The notes under the pieces: model-generated
The model's database searches: none
What the model saw: only the letters and a program-made list of their open reading frames with translations
Told to the model about the DNA's origin: nothing
Translations under genes and position numbers: made by a program
Assembly (NCBI GenBank): GCA_947624425.1
Contig: CANQKG010000106.1
Span: 1-5,493, forward strand
DNA from: an uncultured Clostridia bacterium
GTDB lineage: Bacteria; Bacillota; Clostridia; Oscillospirales; Ruminococcaceae
DNA: 5,493 nucleotides
Direction of reading: 5' to 3'
Shown: positions 1 to 5,493 of the stretch, one piece after another
Position numbering within the stretch: the stretch's first letter is position 1
How the letters are laid out: each line of letters opens with the position of its first letter

Positions 1-1386
1 GATTACGGGAAGCGGCTGGATCTCAGAGATGAGCCGATCTTCACCATTGATGGTGCAGACTCCAAAGACCTGGACGACGCGATCTCCGTGCTGAAGACCG
101 CCGACGGGTACTCCCTGGGGGTGCATATCGCCGATGTATCTCACTATGTACGGGAAGGAAGCGCGCTCGATCGCGAGGCATTTCGCCGCGGCACCAGCGT
201 TTACTATGCCGATCAGGTGATCCCGATGCTGCCGAAAGCGCTCAGCAACGGGATCTGCTCCCTCAATCCCACGGAGGACAGGCTGGCGTTCTCCTGCCTG
301 ATGACGGTGGACAGGCAGGGCAATATCACCGATTACCGGTTTGTGAAATCGGTGATCCGTTCCCGCGTCAAAGGGGTGTACGATGAGATAAACCGCCTGT
401 TTGATGGGGACAGTTCTGCCGAGCTTGCCGAAAAATATGCCGAGGTGCTGCCGGAACTGCCGGTCATGCGGGAGCTGTTTGAGCTTTTGTATCAAGCCCG
501 GATCGCACGGGGCACGCCCGAATTGGAAACGGTCGAGAGCAAGATCATCGTAAAAGAAAACAGGGTGGTGGAGATAAAGCCCCGTACCCGCGGTGTATCG
601 GAGGAGATGATCGAGGAATTCATGCTCCTTGCCAACCGGTGCGCTGCCCATTTCGGGCGCACCCATGAGATCCCGTTTGTCTACCGCGTGCATGAGGACC
701 CGCCGAAAGAGAAGATCAACTCTCTGCGGGAAACGCTGGCGCTGCTCGGCGTCTCGACCGAGCCGCTGCGGGGCGATGTGACGGCGGACAACCTGTCGAG
801 CGTGCTGGAGGAAGCGCGGGACACCCCGCTCAAAGCGCTTATCAACCGGCTGGTGCTGCGGAGCATGTCCAAAGCGCGGTACAGTGAACAGCCGCTCGGG
901 CATTACGGGCTGGTGCTGAGCGATTACGCCCATTTCACTTCGCCGATCCGACGGTATCCCGATCTGATGATCCACCGGATCATGACCGATCTGCTTTCGG
1001 GCATGAGTCGGGATAAGGTGGTGCAGCGGTACCACAAAAAGGCGCCCGAGGCGGCAAAGCAATCCTCCAAGACAGAGCTTGACGCGGTGATGATCGAGCG
1101 CGCCTGCGAGGACTGCTACAAGGCGGAGTATATGCGCGGGCATATCGGCGAGGTGTTTACCGGCGTGATCTCGTCCGCGGCGGCGCAGGGACTGTATGTC
1201 GAGCTGCCCAACACCGTGGAAGGGCTGATCCGCGCCGATACCCTGCCCGACAAATGCCGGTTTGACGGCGTTCTGGGCTTTCGCCCCGAGCAGTCGGGGA
1301 AAAGCTATCGGATCGGCGATCCGGTGACGGTCAAATGCATCGGCACCAACGTCAACGCGGGACATATTGATTTTGAACTGGTGTGA
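1..1386 (+). CDS. rnr: Ribonuclease R (RNB/RNase II family), 5'-truncated by window edge
   Basis: 3'-to-5' processive exoribonuclease that degrades structured RNA in the cytoplasm. The frame is open from base 1, so the gene starts outside the window; 461 residues are visible, against roughly 700-770 for full-length Firmicute RNase R. The N-terminal cold-shock/OB domains are therefore not seen. The fragment opens in the RNB catalytic core: FTIDGADSKDLDDA (residues 14-27) carries the four metal-binding aspartates D17, D23, D25 and D26, spaced like D201/D207/D209/D210 of RNase II. LGVHIADVSHYV follows at about 39-50, then VIPMLPKALSNGICSLNP, and the RNB signature HFTSPIRRYPDLMIHR at about 311-326. 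A C-terminal S1 RNA-binding domain covers about 380-461 (GEVFTGVIS, GLYVELPNTVEGLI). It lacks the long Lys-rich tail of E. coli RNase R. The GTG at 88 lies inside the catalytic motif region and is not the true start. It is the first visible gene of a pair with the downstream regulator. Confidence 0.96.
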   Translation, partial: DYGKRLDLRDEPIFTIDGADSKDLDDAISVLKTADGYSLGVHIADVSHYVREGSALDREAFRRGTSVYYADQVIPMLPKALSNGICSLNPTEDRLAFSCLMTVDRQGNITDYRFVKSVIRSRVKGVYDEINRLFDGDSSAELAEKYAEVLPELPVMRELFELLYQARIARGTPELETVESKIIVKENRVVEIKPRTRGVSEEMIEEFMLLANRCAAHFGRTHEIPFVYRVHEDPPKEKINSLRETLALLGVSTEPLRGDVTADNLSSVLEEARDTPLKALINRLVLRSMSKARYSEQPLGHYGLVLSDYAHFTSPIRRYPDLMIHRIMTDLLSGMSRDKVVQRYHKKAPEAAKQSSKTELDAVMIERACEDCYKAEYMRGHIGEVFTGVISSAAAQGLYVELPNTVEGLIRADTLPDKCRFDGVLGFRPEQSGKSYRIGDPVTVKCIGTNVNAGHIDFELV

Positions 1387-1389
1387 CCT

Positions 1390-1599
1390 ATGATTAGTTA
1401 CGAACCGTTTTTCAGGCTTTTGAAGGAAAGAGATATGTCTCCGTATACTCTGGTATCCCGATACGGCGTCAGCAGCAGCCTGATCGATCGGCTGCGGCAT
1501 GACCGCCCTATCACCACCGTGACCTTAAACGACCTCTGCCGGCTTTTGCATTGCAAAGTATCGGACGTCCTGTGTTATATCGACGATGAAGAACAGTAA
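1390..1599 (+). CDS. Small Cro/C1-type (XRE) helix-turn-helix protein
   Basis: A 69-residue probable DNA-binding protein made of a single HTH domain. Residues 5-15 (EPFFRLLKERD) form helix 1, about 19-39 (YTLVSRYGVSSSLIDRLRHDR) form the helix-turn-helix, and about 44-64 (VTLNDLCRLLHCKVSDVLCYI) give the typical closing helices of short XRE/HTH_26 proteins, which often read 'TLxxLCxxLxCxxxDLLxYI'. There is no ligand-binding or oligomerisation domain, so its target and signal are unknown. Its ATG is 3 nt after the rnr stop and has no clear Shine-Dalgarno site, which suggests translational coupling to rnr. A second in-frame ATG at 1435 (residue 16) has a good site (AAGGA, 7 nt spacing), but starting there would delete helix 1, which the family keeps. 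The longer start is therefore preferred. The gene ends 1 nt before the terminator stem. Confidence 0.85.
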   Translation: MISYEPFFRLLKERDMSPYTLVSRYGVSSSLIDRLRHDRPITTVTLNDLCRLLHCKVSDVLCYIDDEEQ

Positions 1600-1600
1600 A

Positions 1601-1631
1601 AGCGCCGACGGAAAACCGTCGGCGCTTTTTT
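1601..1631 (+). terminator. Intrinsic terminator of the rnr-HTH unit, probably bidirectional
   Basis: Perfect 11-bp inverted repeat: AGCGCCGACGG (1601-1611), an AAAA loop, and CCGTCGGCGCT (1616-1626), with T at 1626-1631. The stem can be extended by A-T pairs using the A run of the upstream stop codon (1598-1600). Read on the - strand the stem is also followed by TTTT, so it can end the convergent BCCT operon as well. It starts immediately after the TAA of the HTH gene. Confidence 0.93.
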
Positions 1632-1648
1632 GGATAGCGGAAATTGCT

Positions 1649-1672
1649 GCCTGCACTTTTGGCAGGCCGTTT
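1649..1672 (+). terminator. Second, weaker hairpin with T-run (possible backup terminator)
   Basis: GCCTGC (1649-1654) pairs with GCAGGC (1662-1667) across a 7-nt loop. A TTTTT run follows on the + strand after CG (1670-1674), so the arrangement fits a backup terminator for + strand readthrough. There is no T-run on the - strand side. It sits between the main terminator and the stop codon of the BCCT gene, and the T-run slightly overlaps that stop codon. The stem is only 6 bp, so the call is tentative. Confidence 0.4.
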
Positions 1673-3214
1673 TTATTCGCTCGGCGGAGCCTGTTTCCTT
1701 TCGCCGAGATATCGTTTTGCGTCCTTGATAAAGCTCCAGATCATCACGATCATAATGATCCCGATCGGGAAGGCGCTGATGATGCTGACGCTCTGGATAT
1801 TGCTCATACTGCTCTCGGAGAAGACCAGCGCGATCGGCAAAACGATCAAAAGCAGGCACCACAAAAGCGTGATCATGGGGTGAGGCTTCTCGTCCTGCTG
1901 AAGCTTCCTGTAGCTGTAGCACGCCGCCGTATACGCAATAGAATCAAACGACGTGGCATAGAACGCGATCATGCACACAAGCGTTAAGATCAGGATAAAC
2001 GTCGCGCACGGCATCGTATCAATGATATTCATAATCAGCCCGTAGAGGTCGCCGCTTTCCTCATACTGCGCGATAAAGTCTGCGGCGCCGCTTGTCTGAA
2101 GGCCGAGGCTGTAGTTGCCGAGTATGATAAAGCTGACGATCGTGGAACCGACGCCGAAGACATAGCCGCCGAGGATGGTCTGCCGGATCGTTCTGCCGCG
2201 GCTGATGTTGCCGATGAAAAACGGCGCCGCGATGCACCATACCATCCAGTATGCCCAGTAGTAGATCGTCCAATCCTGCGGGAAATTGCTTGTTCTCGCC
2301 GGGTCGGTATAGGTGGACAGCTCTATAAAGTTCTGAACCATTTTCCCGAGGCTCTGGAAGCCGTTTTCGATGATATATCTGCCCTGTCCGCCGATCAGCA
2401 GTACGAACAGCAGCAGCCCGAAGAAAAGATAAATACAAAGCTTTGCGAGAAAGCCGATTCCCTTGAAGCCGTGCATGACGGCGTAGGTGTATACCGCGCA
2501 GGTGATCAGCAGGATGATGATCGTCACGGTCGTGCGGCTGATGCTCAGACCGAAGAGCTTGAGAATAATACTTGCCATAAGCGGAGTGGCAACGGAGAAT
2601 GTGGTCGCCGTTCCCGCCAGCAGCGCAAAGAGGGCAAAGAGATCGATCACCCGGCCGAGAATACCGTCCGCGTGCTTGCCGATCACAGGACGGCAGGCCT
2701 CGGAATAGCGCTGCCTGCTGCGCTTTCTCACATGGAGCATGAACCCGAACGCCACCGCCAGAACAAGGTAAAACGCCCACGGGATAAAGCTCCAGTGGAA
2801 CAGCGGGAATACCCCTGCCCATTCCGAAACGCTGCCCATCTCGGCAATATGCGGATTGGCGGCATACATGACCCATTCCGCAAAGGAGTAGAACAGAATG
2901 TCCGCCGCAAGTCCGCAGGTGAACATCATGCTCCCCCATGCGAAGAAGGAGTATTTCGGCTTTTCATCCGGCTCTCCGAGTACGATGTCCCCGTATTTTG
3001 AGACCGACAGGAATACGGAAACAGCCAGTACGCCAAGTCCGATCACAAGGTAGTATAACCCGACGGTGTCGCCGAAAAAGAACCGAACCTGACTGATGAT
3101 GCCGTTTGACTGCTCCGGGAACAGGAACAGCAGGATTGCCAATCCCACGATCAGGATAAACGGCGCCAGCGTGATCAGCCAATCTATCCCGCCCTTGTTT
3201 TCTTTTGTTTTCAT
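1673..3214 (-). CDS. BCCT-family quaternary-amine transporter with choline-type TM3 aspartate
   Basis: A 513-residue inner-membrane carrier of the betaine/carnitine/choline transporter family (BetP/BetT/CaiT fold), with about 12 hydrophobic segments and the usual family length. Family motifs visible are FHWSFIPWAFY (139-149), FPQDWTIYYWAYWMVW (311-326), ISRGRT (337-342) and TSFDS (421-425). Aligned from memory with BetP, the betaine-cage aromatics W189, W194, Y197, W374 and W377 correspond to W141, W146, Y149, W323 and W326, all kept. In TM3 the stretch GLAADILFYSFAE (101-113) has D105 where BetP has G153; this Asp is typical of BetT-type choline carriers. CaiT's sodium-replacing R262 and M331 are absent (C260 and A330), arguing against a CaiT-like sodium-independent antiporter. 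The ATG is preceded by purine-rich AAAGGAAAGG. It is the last gene of the - strand operon, 43 nt after the MttB-like gene, which suggests uptake of that enzyme's substrate. The substrate is inferred, not shown. Confidence 0.93.
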   Translation of the reverse strand: MKTKENKGGIDWLITLAPFILIVGLAILLFLFPEQSNGIISQVRFFFGDTVGLYYLVIGLGVLAVSVFLSVSKYGDIVLGEPDEKPKYSFFAWGSMMFTCGLAADILFYSFAEWVMYAANPHIAEMGSVSEWAGVFPLFHWSFIPWAFYLVLAVAFGFMLHVRKRSRQRYSEACRPVIGKHADGILGRVIDLFALFALLAGTATTFSVATPLMASIILKLFGLSISRTTVTIIILLITCAVYTYAVMHGFKGIGFLAKLCIYLFFGLLLFVLLIGGQGRYIIENGFQSLGKMVQNFIELSTYTDPARTSNFPQDWTIYYWAYWMVWCIAAPFFIGNISRGRTIRQTILGGYVFGVGSTIVSFIILGNYSLGLQTSGAADFIAQYEESGDLYGLIMNIIDTMPCATFILILTLVCMIAFYATSFDSIAYTAACYSYRKLQQDEKPHPMITLLWCLLLIVLPIALVFSESSMSNIQSVSIISAFPIGIIMIVMIWSFIKDAKRYLGERKQAPPSE

Positions 3215-3257
3215 GATGCCTTTCCTTTCCGTTTCGTTTCTGCCGAAAGCCCTTTCC

Positions 3258-4691
3258 TCACAGCGTCAAACCGCAGTCCGCCAGATACTTTTGCAGCCTT
3301 GCGGCTGTTTTGCTTTCCAGCAGAACCTGCCCTTCCCCGATAATCTGTTTGACCCTTTGCGACGCCCTTTGCTCGATATCGGGATAGGGCTGCTCCTTCC
3401 ACCTGTCATAGAGGTTCCAGTCGGATATATCCGCCTGCCAGCCGTCATAAAGGTGATCCAGCGTGGAATCGTGCATCAGGAAATTCTCCCCATGGCCGAT
3501 CTCCATCATGACGTCCACCGACAGCGTTTCCTCCGAAATCTCGATCCCTTCGGCGATCCGTTTGACGCGGGCAATGACCTCGTTATCGATGAGGGTTTTT
3601 TCCAATGAAACGGTCAGCAAATTCTCCATCGAACCGGCGGATTGGCTGGTTACATCCACATCCAGCAGCACGGTCAGAAGCAGGCTCTGCATCGTTTCAA
3701 ATCCCGCCTGATAGTCCAGACATTTAGAACTGGTGACCCCTGTCTGCGCCCGTGCGGGAAGACGGTAGTAATCCTTATACATCTGGATCGCGCCGGCAAG
3801 CATCAGCGCCGTATCGGGGCTGGCGCACTCCCACGACGCAATTTTGAGGTTGCCGTAGGTAAGCGAGGCGGAGGGAAGCACCGGGATTCCCGGATTGACG
3901 CACTGCGCCAGACAAAGACCGGCGAGCGTTTCCGCATTGGCCTGCACGATCGTCCCCAGAATATGCACGGGCGAGGTGATCCCCGACATCGGCGCGGAAA
4001 CCAGCGCCACCGGCTGCCCGCTTGCGGCAAACTCCATGATCGATTCGCAGGAATCCTTGCCGTACACCAGCGGGCTTTCGGGAGTGACGATGCTCCATGT
4101 CACATAATGGTTCTGCACAAAGTCGTCCCCGAAAACGATGCGGTACATATCGATCTCGCGCCGCTTATCCTCTTTTCCGCCCACATCCATCGGCGCAAGC
4201 CACGGCTTATCGGTATACAGCATCGTCTCATACAGGCACCGAAGGTTCCTTGTCTCCATCGGCACGTCGGAGGGAGACAGCGGCTGGTACCCGGTCATGT
4301 TGATATTGCCGCAGGCCTGGTACAGCTTCTGAAGATCGATAAAATCCTGTATTCCCGTCTGTGCGCGGCGCACTCCGCCGCATTCATGCAAAACAACCTC
4401 TCCGCCGGCAGGATGCACGATCAGGTCTCCCCCGCCGATCGTGACCGACCGGCTTTCGTTGATCGCCTCCATCCGGAAGGACGCGGGAACGGTTTTTAAG
4501 CAGGCGTCCACCAGCTCGCGGGACAGATATACGATCTCGCCGTCCACCCTTGCTCCCTTTTTCGCAAAAAGGTCTGCCGCTTCGGGCGAGCGGAACACCA
4601 CGCCCTTATGCTCCAGCAGGTAAACCGACGCCTCGTGGATCTGCTGCATATCCGAATCGGACAGGAATTTTGGCTTTTGAAACAGTTTCAT
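3258..4691 (-). CDS. MttB-superfamily (trimethylamine methyltransferase-like) protein, non-pyrrolysine
   Basis: Predicted cytoplasmic corrinoid-dependent methyltransferase of the MttB/MtgB superfamily (TIM-barrel), 477 residues with the start chosen here. Relatives move one methyl group from trimethylamine (Pyl enzymes) or from glycine betaine, proline betaine, carnitine or butyrobetaine (non-Pyl enzymes) to a cognate corrinoid protein. Motifs visible: ILGTIVQANAETLAGLCLAQ (about 244-263), GIPVLPSAS (268-276), LPARAQTGVTSSKCLDYQAG (311-330) and SLEKTLIDNEV (362-372). The frame is open to a TGA stop with no amber codon, so no pyrrolysine is used. An upstream in-frame ATG at 4730 would add 13 residues (MPVINRHKKERMK) and overlap the licC-like gene by 23 bp; ATG 4697 is only 3 nt from the AGGAG. 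ATG 4691, with 9 nt spacing, is the best start and fits the usual family N-terminus. No corrinoid protein or RamA gene is next to it. The substrate is unknown; its neighbours suggest choline or a related quaternary amine. Confidence 0.9.
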   Translation of the reverse strand: MKLFQKPKFLSDSDMQQIHEASVYLLEHKGVVFRSPEAADLFAKKGARVDGEIVYLSRELVDACLKTVPASFRMEAINESRSVTIGGGDLIVHPAGGEVVLHECGGVRRAQTGIQDFIDLQKLYQACGNINMTGYQPLSPSDVPMETRNLRCLYETMLYTDKPWLAPMDVGGKEDKRREIDMYRIVFGDDFVQNHYVTWSIVTPESPLVYGKDSCESIMEFAASGQPVALVSAPMSGITSPVHILGTIVQANAETLAGLCLAQCVNPGIPVLPSASLTYGNLKIASWECASPDTALMLAGAIQMYKDYYRLPARAQTGVTSSKCLDYQAGFETMQSLLLTVLLDVDVTSQSAGSMENLLTVSLEKTLIDNEVIARVKRIAEGIEISEETLSVDVMMEIGHGENFLMHDSTLDHLYDGWQADISDWNLYDRWKEQPYPDIEQRASQRVKQIIGEGQVLLESKTAARLQKYLADCGLTL

Positions 4692-4700
4692 TTTCATTCT

Positions 4701-4705
4701 CTCCT
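4701..4705 (-). promoter_or_regulatory. Shine-Dalgarno site that decides the MttB-like start
   Basis: The - strand reads TAAAAAGGAGAGAATGAAAATG. AGGAG (4705-4701) lies 9 nt from ATG 4691 and 3 nt from ATG 4697. It falls directly after the TAA stop of the licC-like gene (4710-4708), so the long ATG 4730 start would place this strong site inside the coding frame. Confidence 0.75.
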
Positions 4706-4707
4706 TT

Positions 4708-5418
4708 TTATGACGGTTGATAACGGGCATATCCGGCGTCGATTTGGATCAGCTCCGCCAGATTGTCGATCTCCTGCAGGGCGTTTGCCGGGATCTCCTT
4801 CACCTCGAGATGATAGGAATCCGGATGACCGAGCGGGATCTCATCCCAATAGATCCCGGTGTTTTTTTCTGTCTCCACCGTGCGGCGGACGTCCTCCGCC
4901 AGTCGGCTGCCGTCCCTTTCGTTCCACACCGAGATACCGAAAAGCTGGTACCCGATCCCGCGGCCGTCCTTGTCGCAGCTTTTGATCCGCTTGCCCTCCA
5001 CCTCCAGCAGCCATTCCGTTGCGGGGGTTTTCCACGCTGCCAGATAGCCGGAGGTTTTGGCGTCCACCCGGAAGATCCCGGGATCGCGAACAAGGATATC
5101 CGCTTCCAGCACAAACGCCCCCGGAAGATACTGCCGTGCATAATAGATGGATGTGATATTGTTCCCGTTGAGATAATCCGGGTTTTCAATCAAATGAATA
5201 TCGGGTGCTTCCCCGTATATCTCACGGAACAGTTCCTTTTTGTAGCCTGTTACAATATAGATGTCGCTGACTCCGTTTGCTTTGAGCGCCTCGATCTGGG
5301 CGTCCATGATCCGCTTCCCGTTGACCGGCAGCAGAGGTTTTGGCGTTTGAAGGGTGACAGGGCGCAGCCGTTTGCCCTCCCCTGCCGCAATGATGATTGC
5401 CTTTTTGATCCCGGCCAT
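4708..5418 (-). CDS. licC: LicC-like nucleotidyltransferase (CTP:phosphocholine cytidylyltransferase type)
   Basis: A 236-residue soluble sugar-nucleotide-transferase-fold enzyme. LicC makes CDP-choline from CTP and phosphocholine for decorating surface glycans. The N-terminus carries the nucleotide-binding signature AAGEGKRLRP (11-20) with TPKPLL (25-30), K27 being the usual conserved lysine. The metal-site region is LEADILV (104-110, D107). LicC-specific features, compared from memory with the 229-residue pneumococcal LicC, are TEW (134-136), a G-x-S-x-W block at 161-165 (GISVW), YWDE (190-193) and EID (216-218), in the same order and at similar spacing. This is why a plain glucose-1-phosphate thymidylyl/uridylyltransferase is less likely. 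A close alternative is the PntC-type aminoethylphosphonate cytidylyltransferase, since these share the fold and the cationic-headgroup pocket. The start is set by GAGGAG 6 nt upstream. The stop lies 16 nt before the MttB-like ATG 4691. No licA, licB or licD is visible; upstream genes are outside the window. Confidence 0.85.
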   Translation of the reverse strand: MAGIKKAIIIAAGEGKRLRPVTLQTPKPLLPVNGKRIMDAQIEALKANGVSDIYIVTGYKKELFREIYGEAPDIHLIENPDYLNGNNITSIYYARQYLPGAFVLEADILVRDPGIFRVDAKTSGYLAAWKTPATEWLLEVEGKRIKSCDKDGRGIGYQLFGISVWNERDGSRLAEDVRRTVETEKNTGIYWDEIPLGHPDSYHLEVKEIPANALQEIDNLAELIQIDAGYARYQPS

Positions 5419-5424
5419 ATGCTT

Positions 5425-5430
5425 CTCCTC
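5425..5430 (-). promoter_or_regulatory. Shine-Dalgarno site of the licC-like gene
   Basis: GAGGAG on the - strand lies 6 nt from the ATG at 5418. A second purine block, AAGGAGAAAA, lies just upstream (about 5432-5441), giving two stacked SD-like motifs. No convincing -10/-35 promoter was seen in the 75 nt available, so the transcription start may lie outside the window. Confidence 0.7.
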
Positions 5431-5451
5431 TTTTCTCCTTGCTGATATCCC

Positions 5452-5472
5452 CGCGGCTGCAGGCGCGCCGCG
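5452..5472. other. GC-rich hairpin upstream of the licC-like gene
   Basis: CGCGGC (5452-5457) and GCCGCG (5467-5472) form a perfect 6-bp stem with a 9-nt loop. On the + strand it is followed by TTTT (5473-5476). On the - strand it sits in the leader, about 34 nt before the licC-like ATG, with no T-run after it. The remaining bases to the window end hold two - strand TAA triplets (5484-5482 and 5477-5475), either of which could end an upstream gene; too little is visible to call it. Confidence 0.35.
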
Positions 5473-5493
5473 TTTTACCGTTTACCGCCGTTT

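Noticed and set aside
88..90. GTG as the start codon of the left gene
   Set aside because: The same frame is open back to base 1 and encodes the catalytic Asp cluster just upstream, so the gene begins outside the window.
2061..2939. 292-codon - strand frame inside the BCCT gene
   Set aside because: It is a frame-shifted copy of the transporter coding sequence with Arg/His/Cys-rich composition and no membrane segments.
1673..3214. CaiT-type carnitine/butyrobetaine exchanger
   Set aside because: The overall family matches, including a CaiT-like FPQ-W-T...ISRGRT region, but the residues equivalent to CaiT R262 and M331 are Cys and Ala, and TM3 carries the choline-type Asp.
3215..3257. Possible promoter or attenuator between the MttB-like and BCCT genes
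   Set aside because: The 43-nt gap holds only purine-rich SD-like sequence and a weak 5-bp complement; no -10/-35 pair or terminator is visible.
3642..4499. Long + strand open frame (285 codons) opposite the MttB-like gene
   Set aside because: The translation is rich in Arg, His and Gly with no domain pattern, and the opposite strand carries a full-length conserved protein.
3258..4691. Pyrrolysine-containing trimethylamine methyltransferase (true MttB)
   Set aside because: No in-frame TAG exists between start and the TGA stop, so the protein is made without pyrrolysine; the trimethylamine function cannot be assumed.
4717..5445. Long + strand open frame (242 codons) opposite the licC-like gene
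   Set aside because: It is the mirror of a clear nucleotidyltransferase gene; its translation has no recognisable motif and no ribosome site. Long antisense frames are expected in GC-rich coding DNA.

Overview
The window looks like part of a low-redundancy, fairly GC-rich bacterial chromosome, most likely an anaerobic Clostridia-type Firmicute. Four things point that way: a Firmicute-style RNase R, a small Cro/C1-type regulator of a kind common in Clostridia, strong purine-rich Shine-Dalgarno sites on several genes, and a non-pyrrolysine MttB-family methyltransferase beside a BCCT transporter. The taxonomic guess is inference from gene content only. There are no tRNA or rRNA genes, CRISPR array, insertion sequence or phage gene in view.

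Left part, + strand (1-1631): the 3' two thirds of rnr (RNase R, entering from outside the window) is followed after 3 nt by a 69-codon helix-turn-helix regulator. The pair ends at a strong hairpin and T-run (1601-1631) that is symmetrical enough to work in both directions, with a second, weaker hairpin (1649-1667) just beyond it.

Right part, - strand (5418 down to 1673): three tightly spaced genes are read towards the left, converging on the same terminator. In transcription order they are a LicC-like nucleotidyltransferase (CTP:phosphocholine cytidylyltransferase type), an MttB-superfamily methyltransferase with no in-frame amber codon, and a BCCT-family quaternary-amine transporter. The gaps are about 16 nt and 43 nt, so they very probably form one operon. 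Its first gene may lie further right, because only 75 nt upstream of the licC-like start are visible.

How the genes may work together: all three - strand products belong to families that handle N-methylated amines. The transporter keeps the aromatic cage for a trimethylammonium group and carries an aspartate (D105) at the position that marks choline-type BCCT carriers. MttB relatives remove a methyl group from quaternary amines and pass it to a corrinoid protein. LicC activates phosphocholine as CDP-choline. No corrinoid protein, RamA-like activator, choline kinase or LicD-type transferase is in the window, so the operon's substrate and direction (breakdown or surface decoration) stay open. 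This unusual trio is the most interesting thing here.
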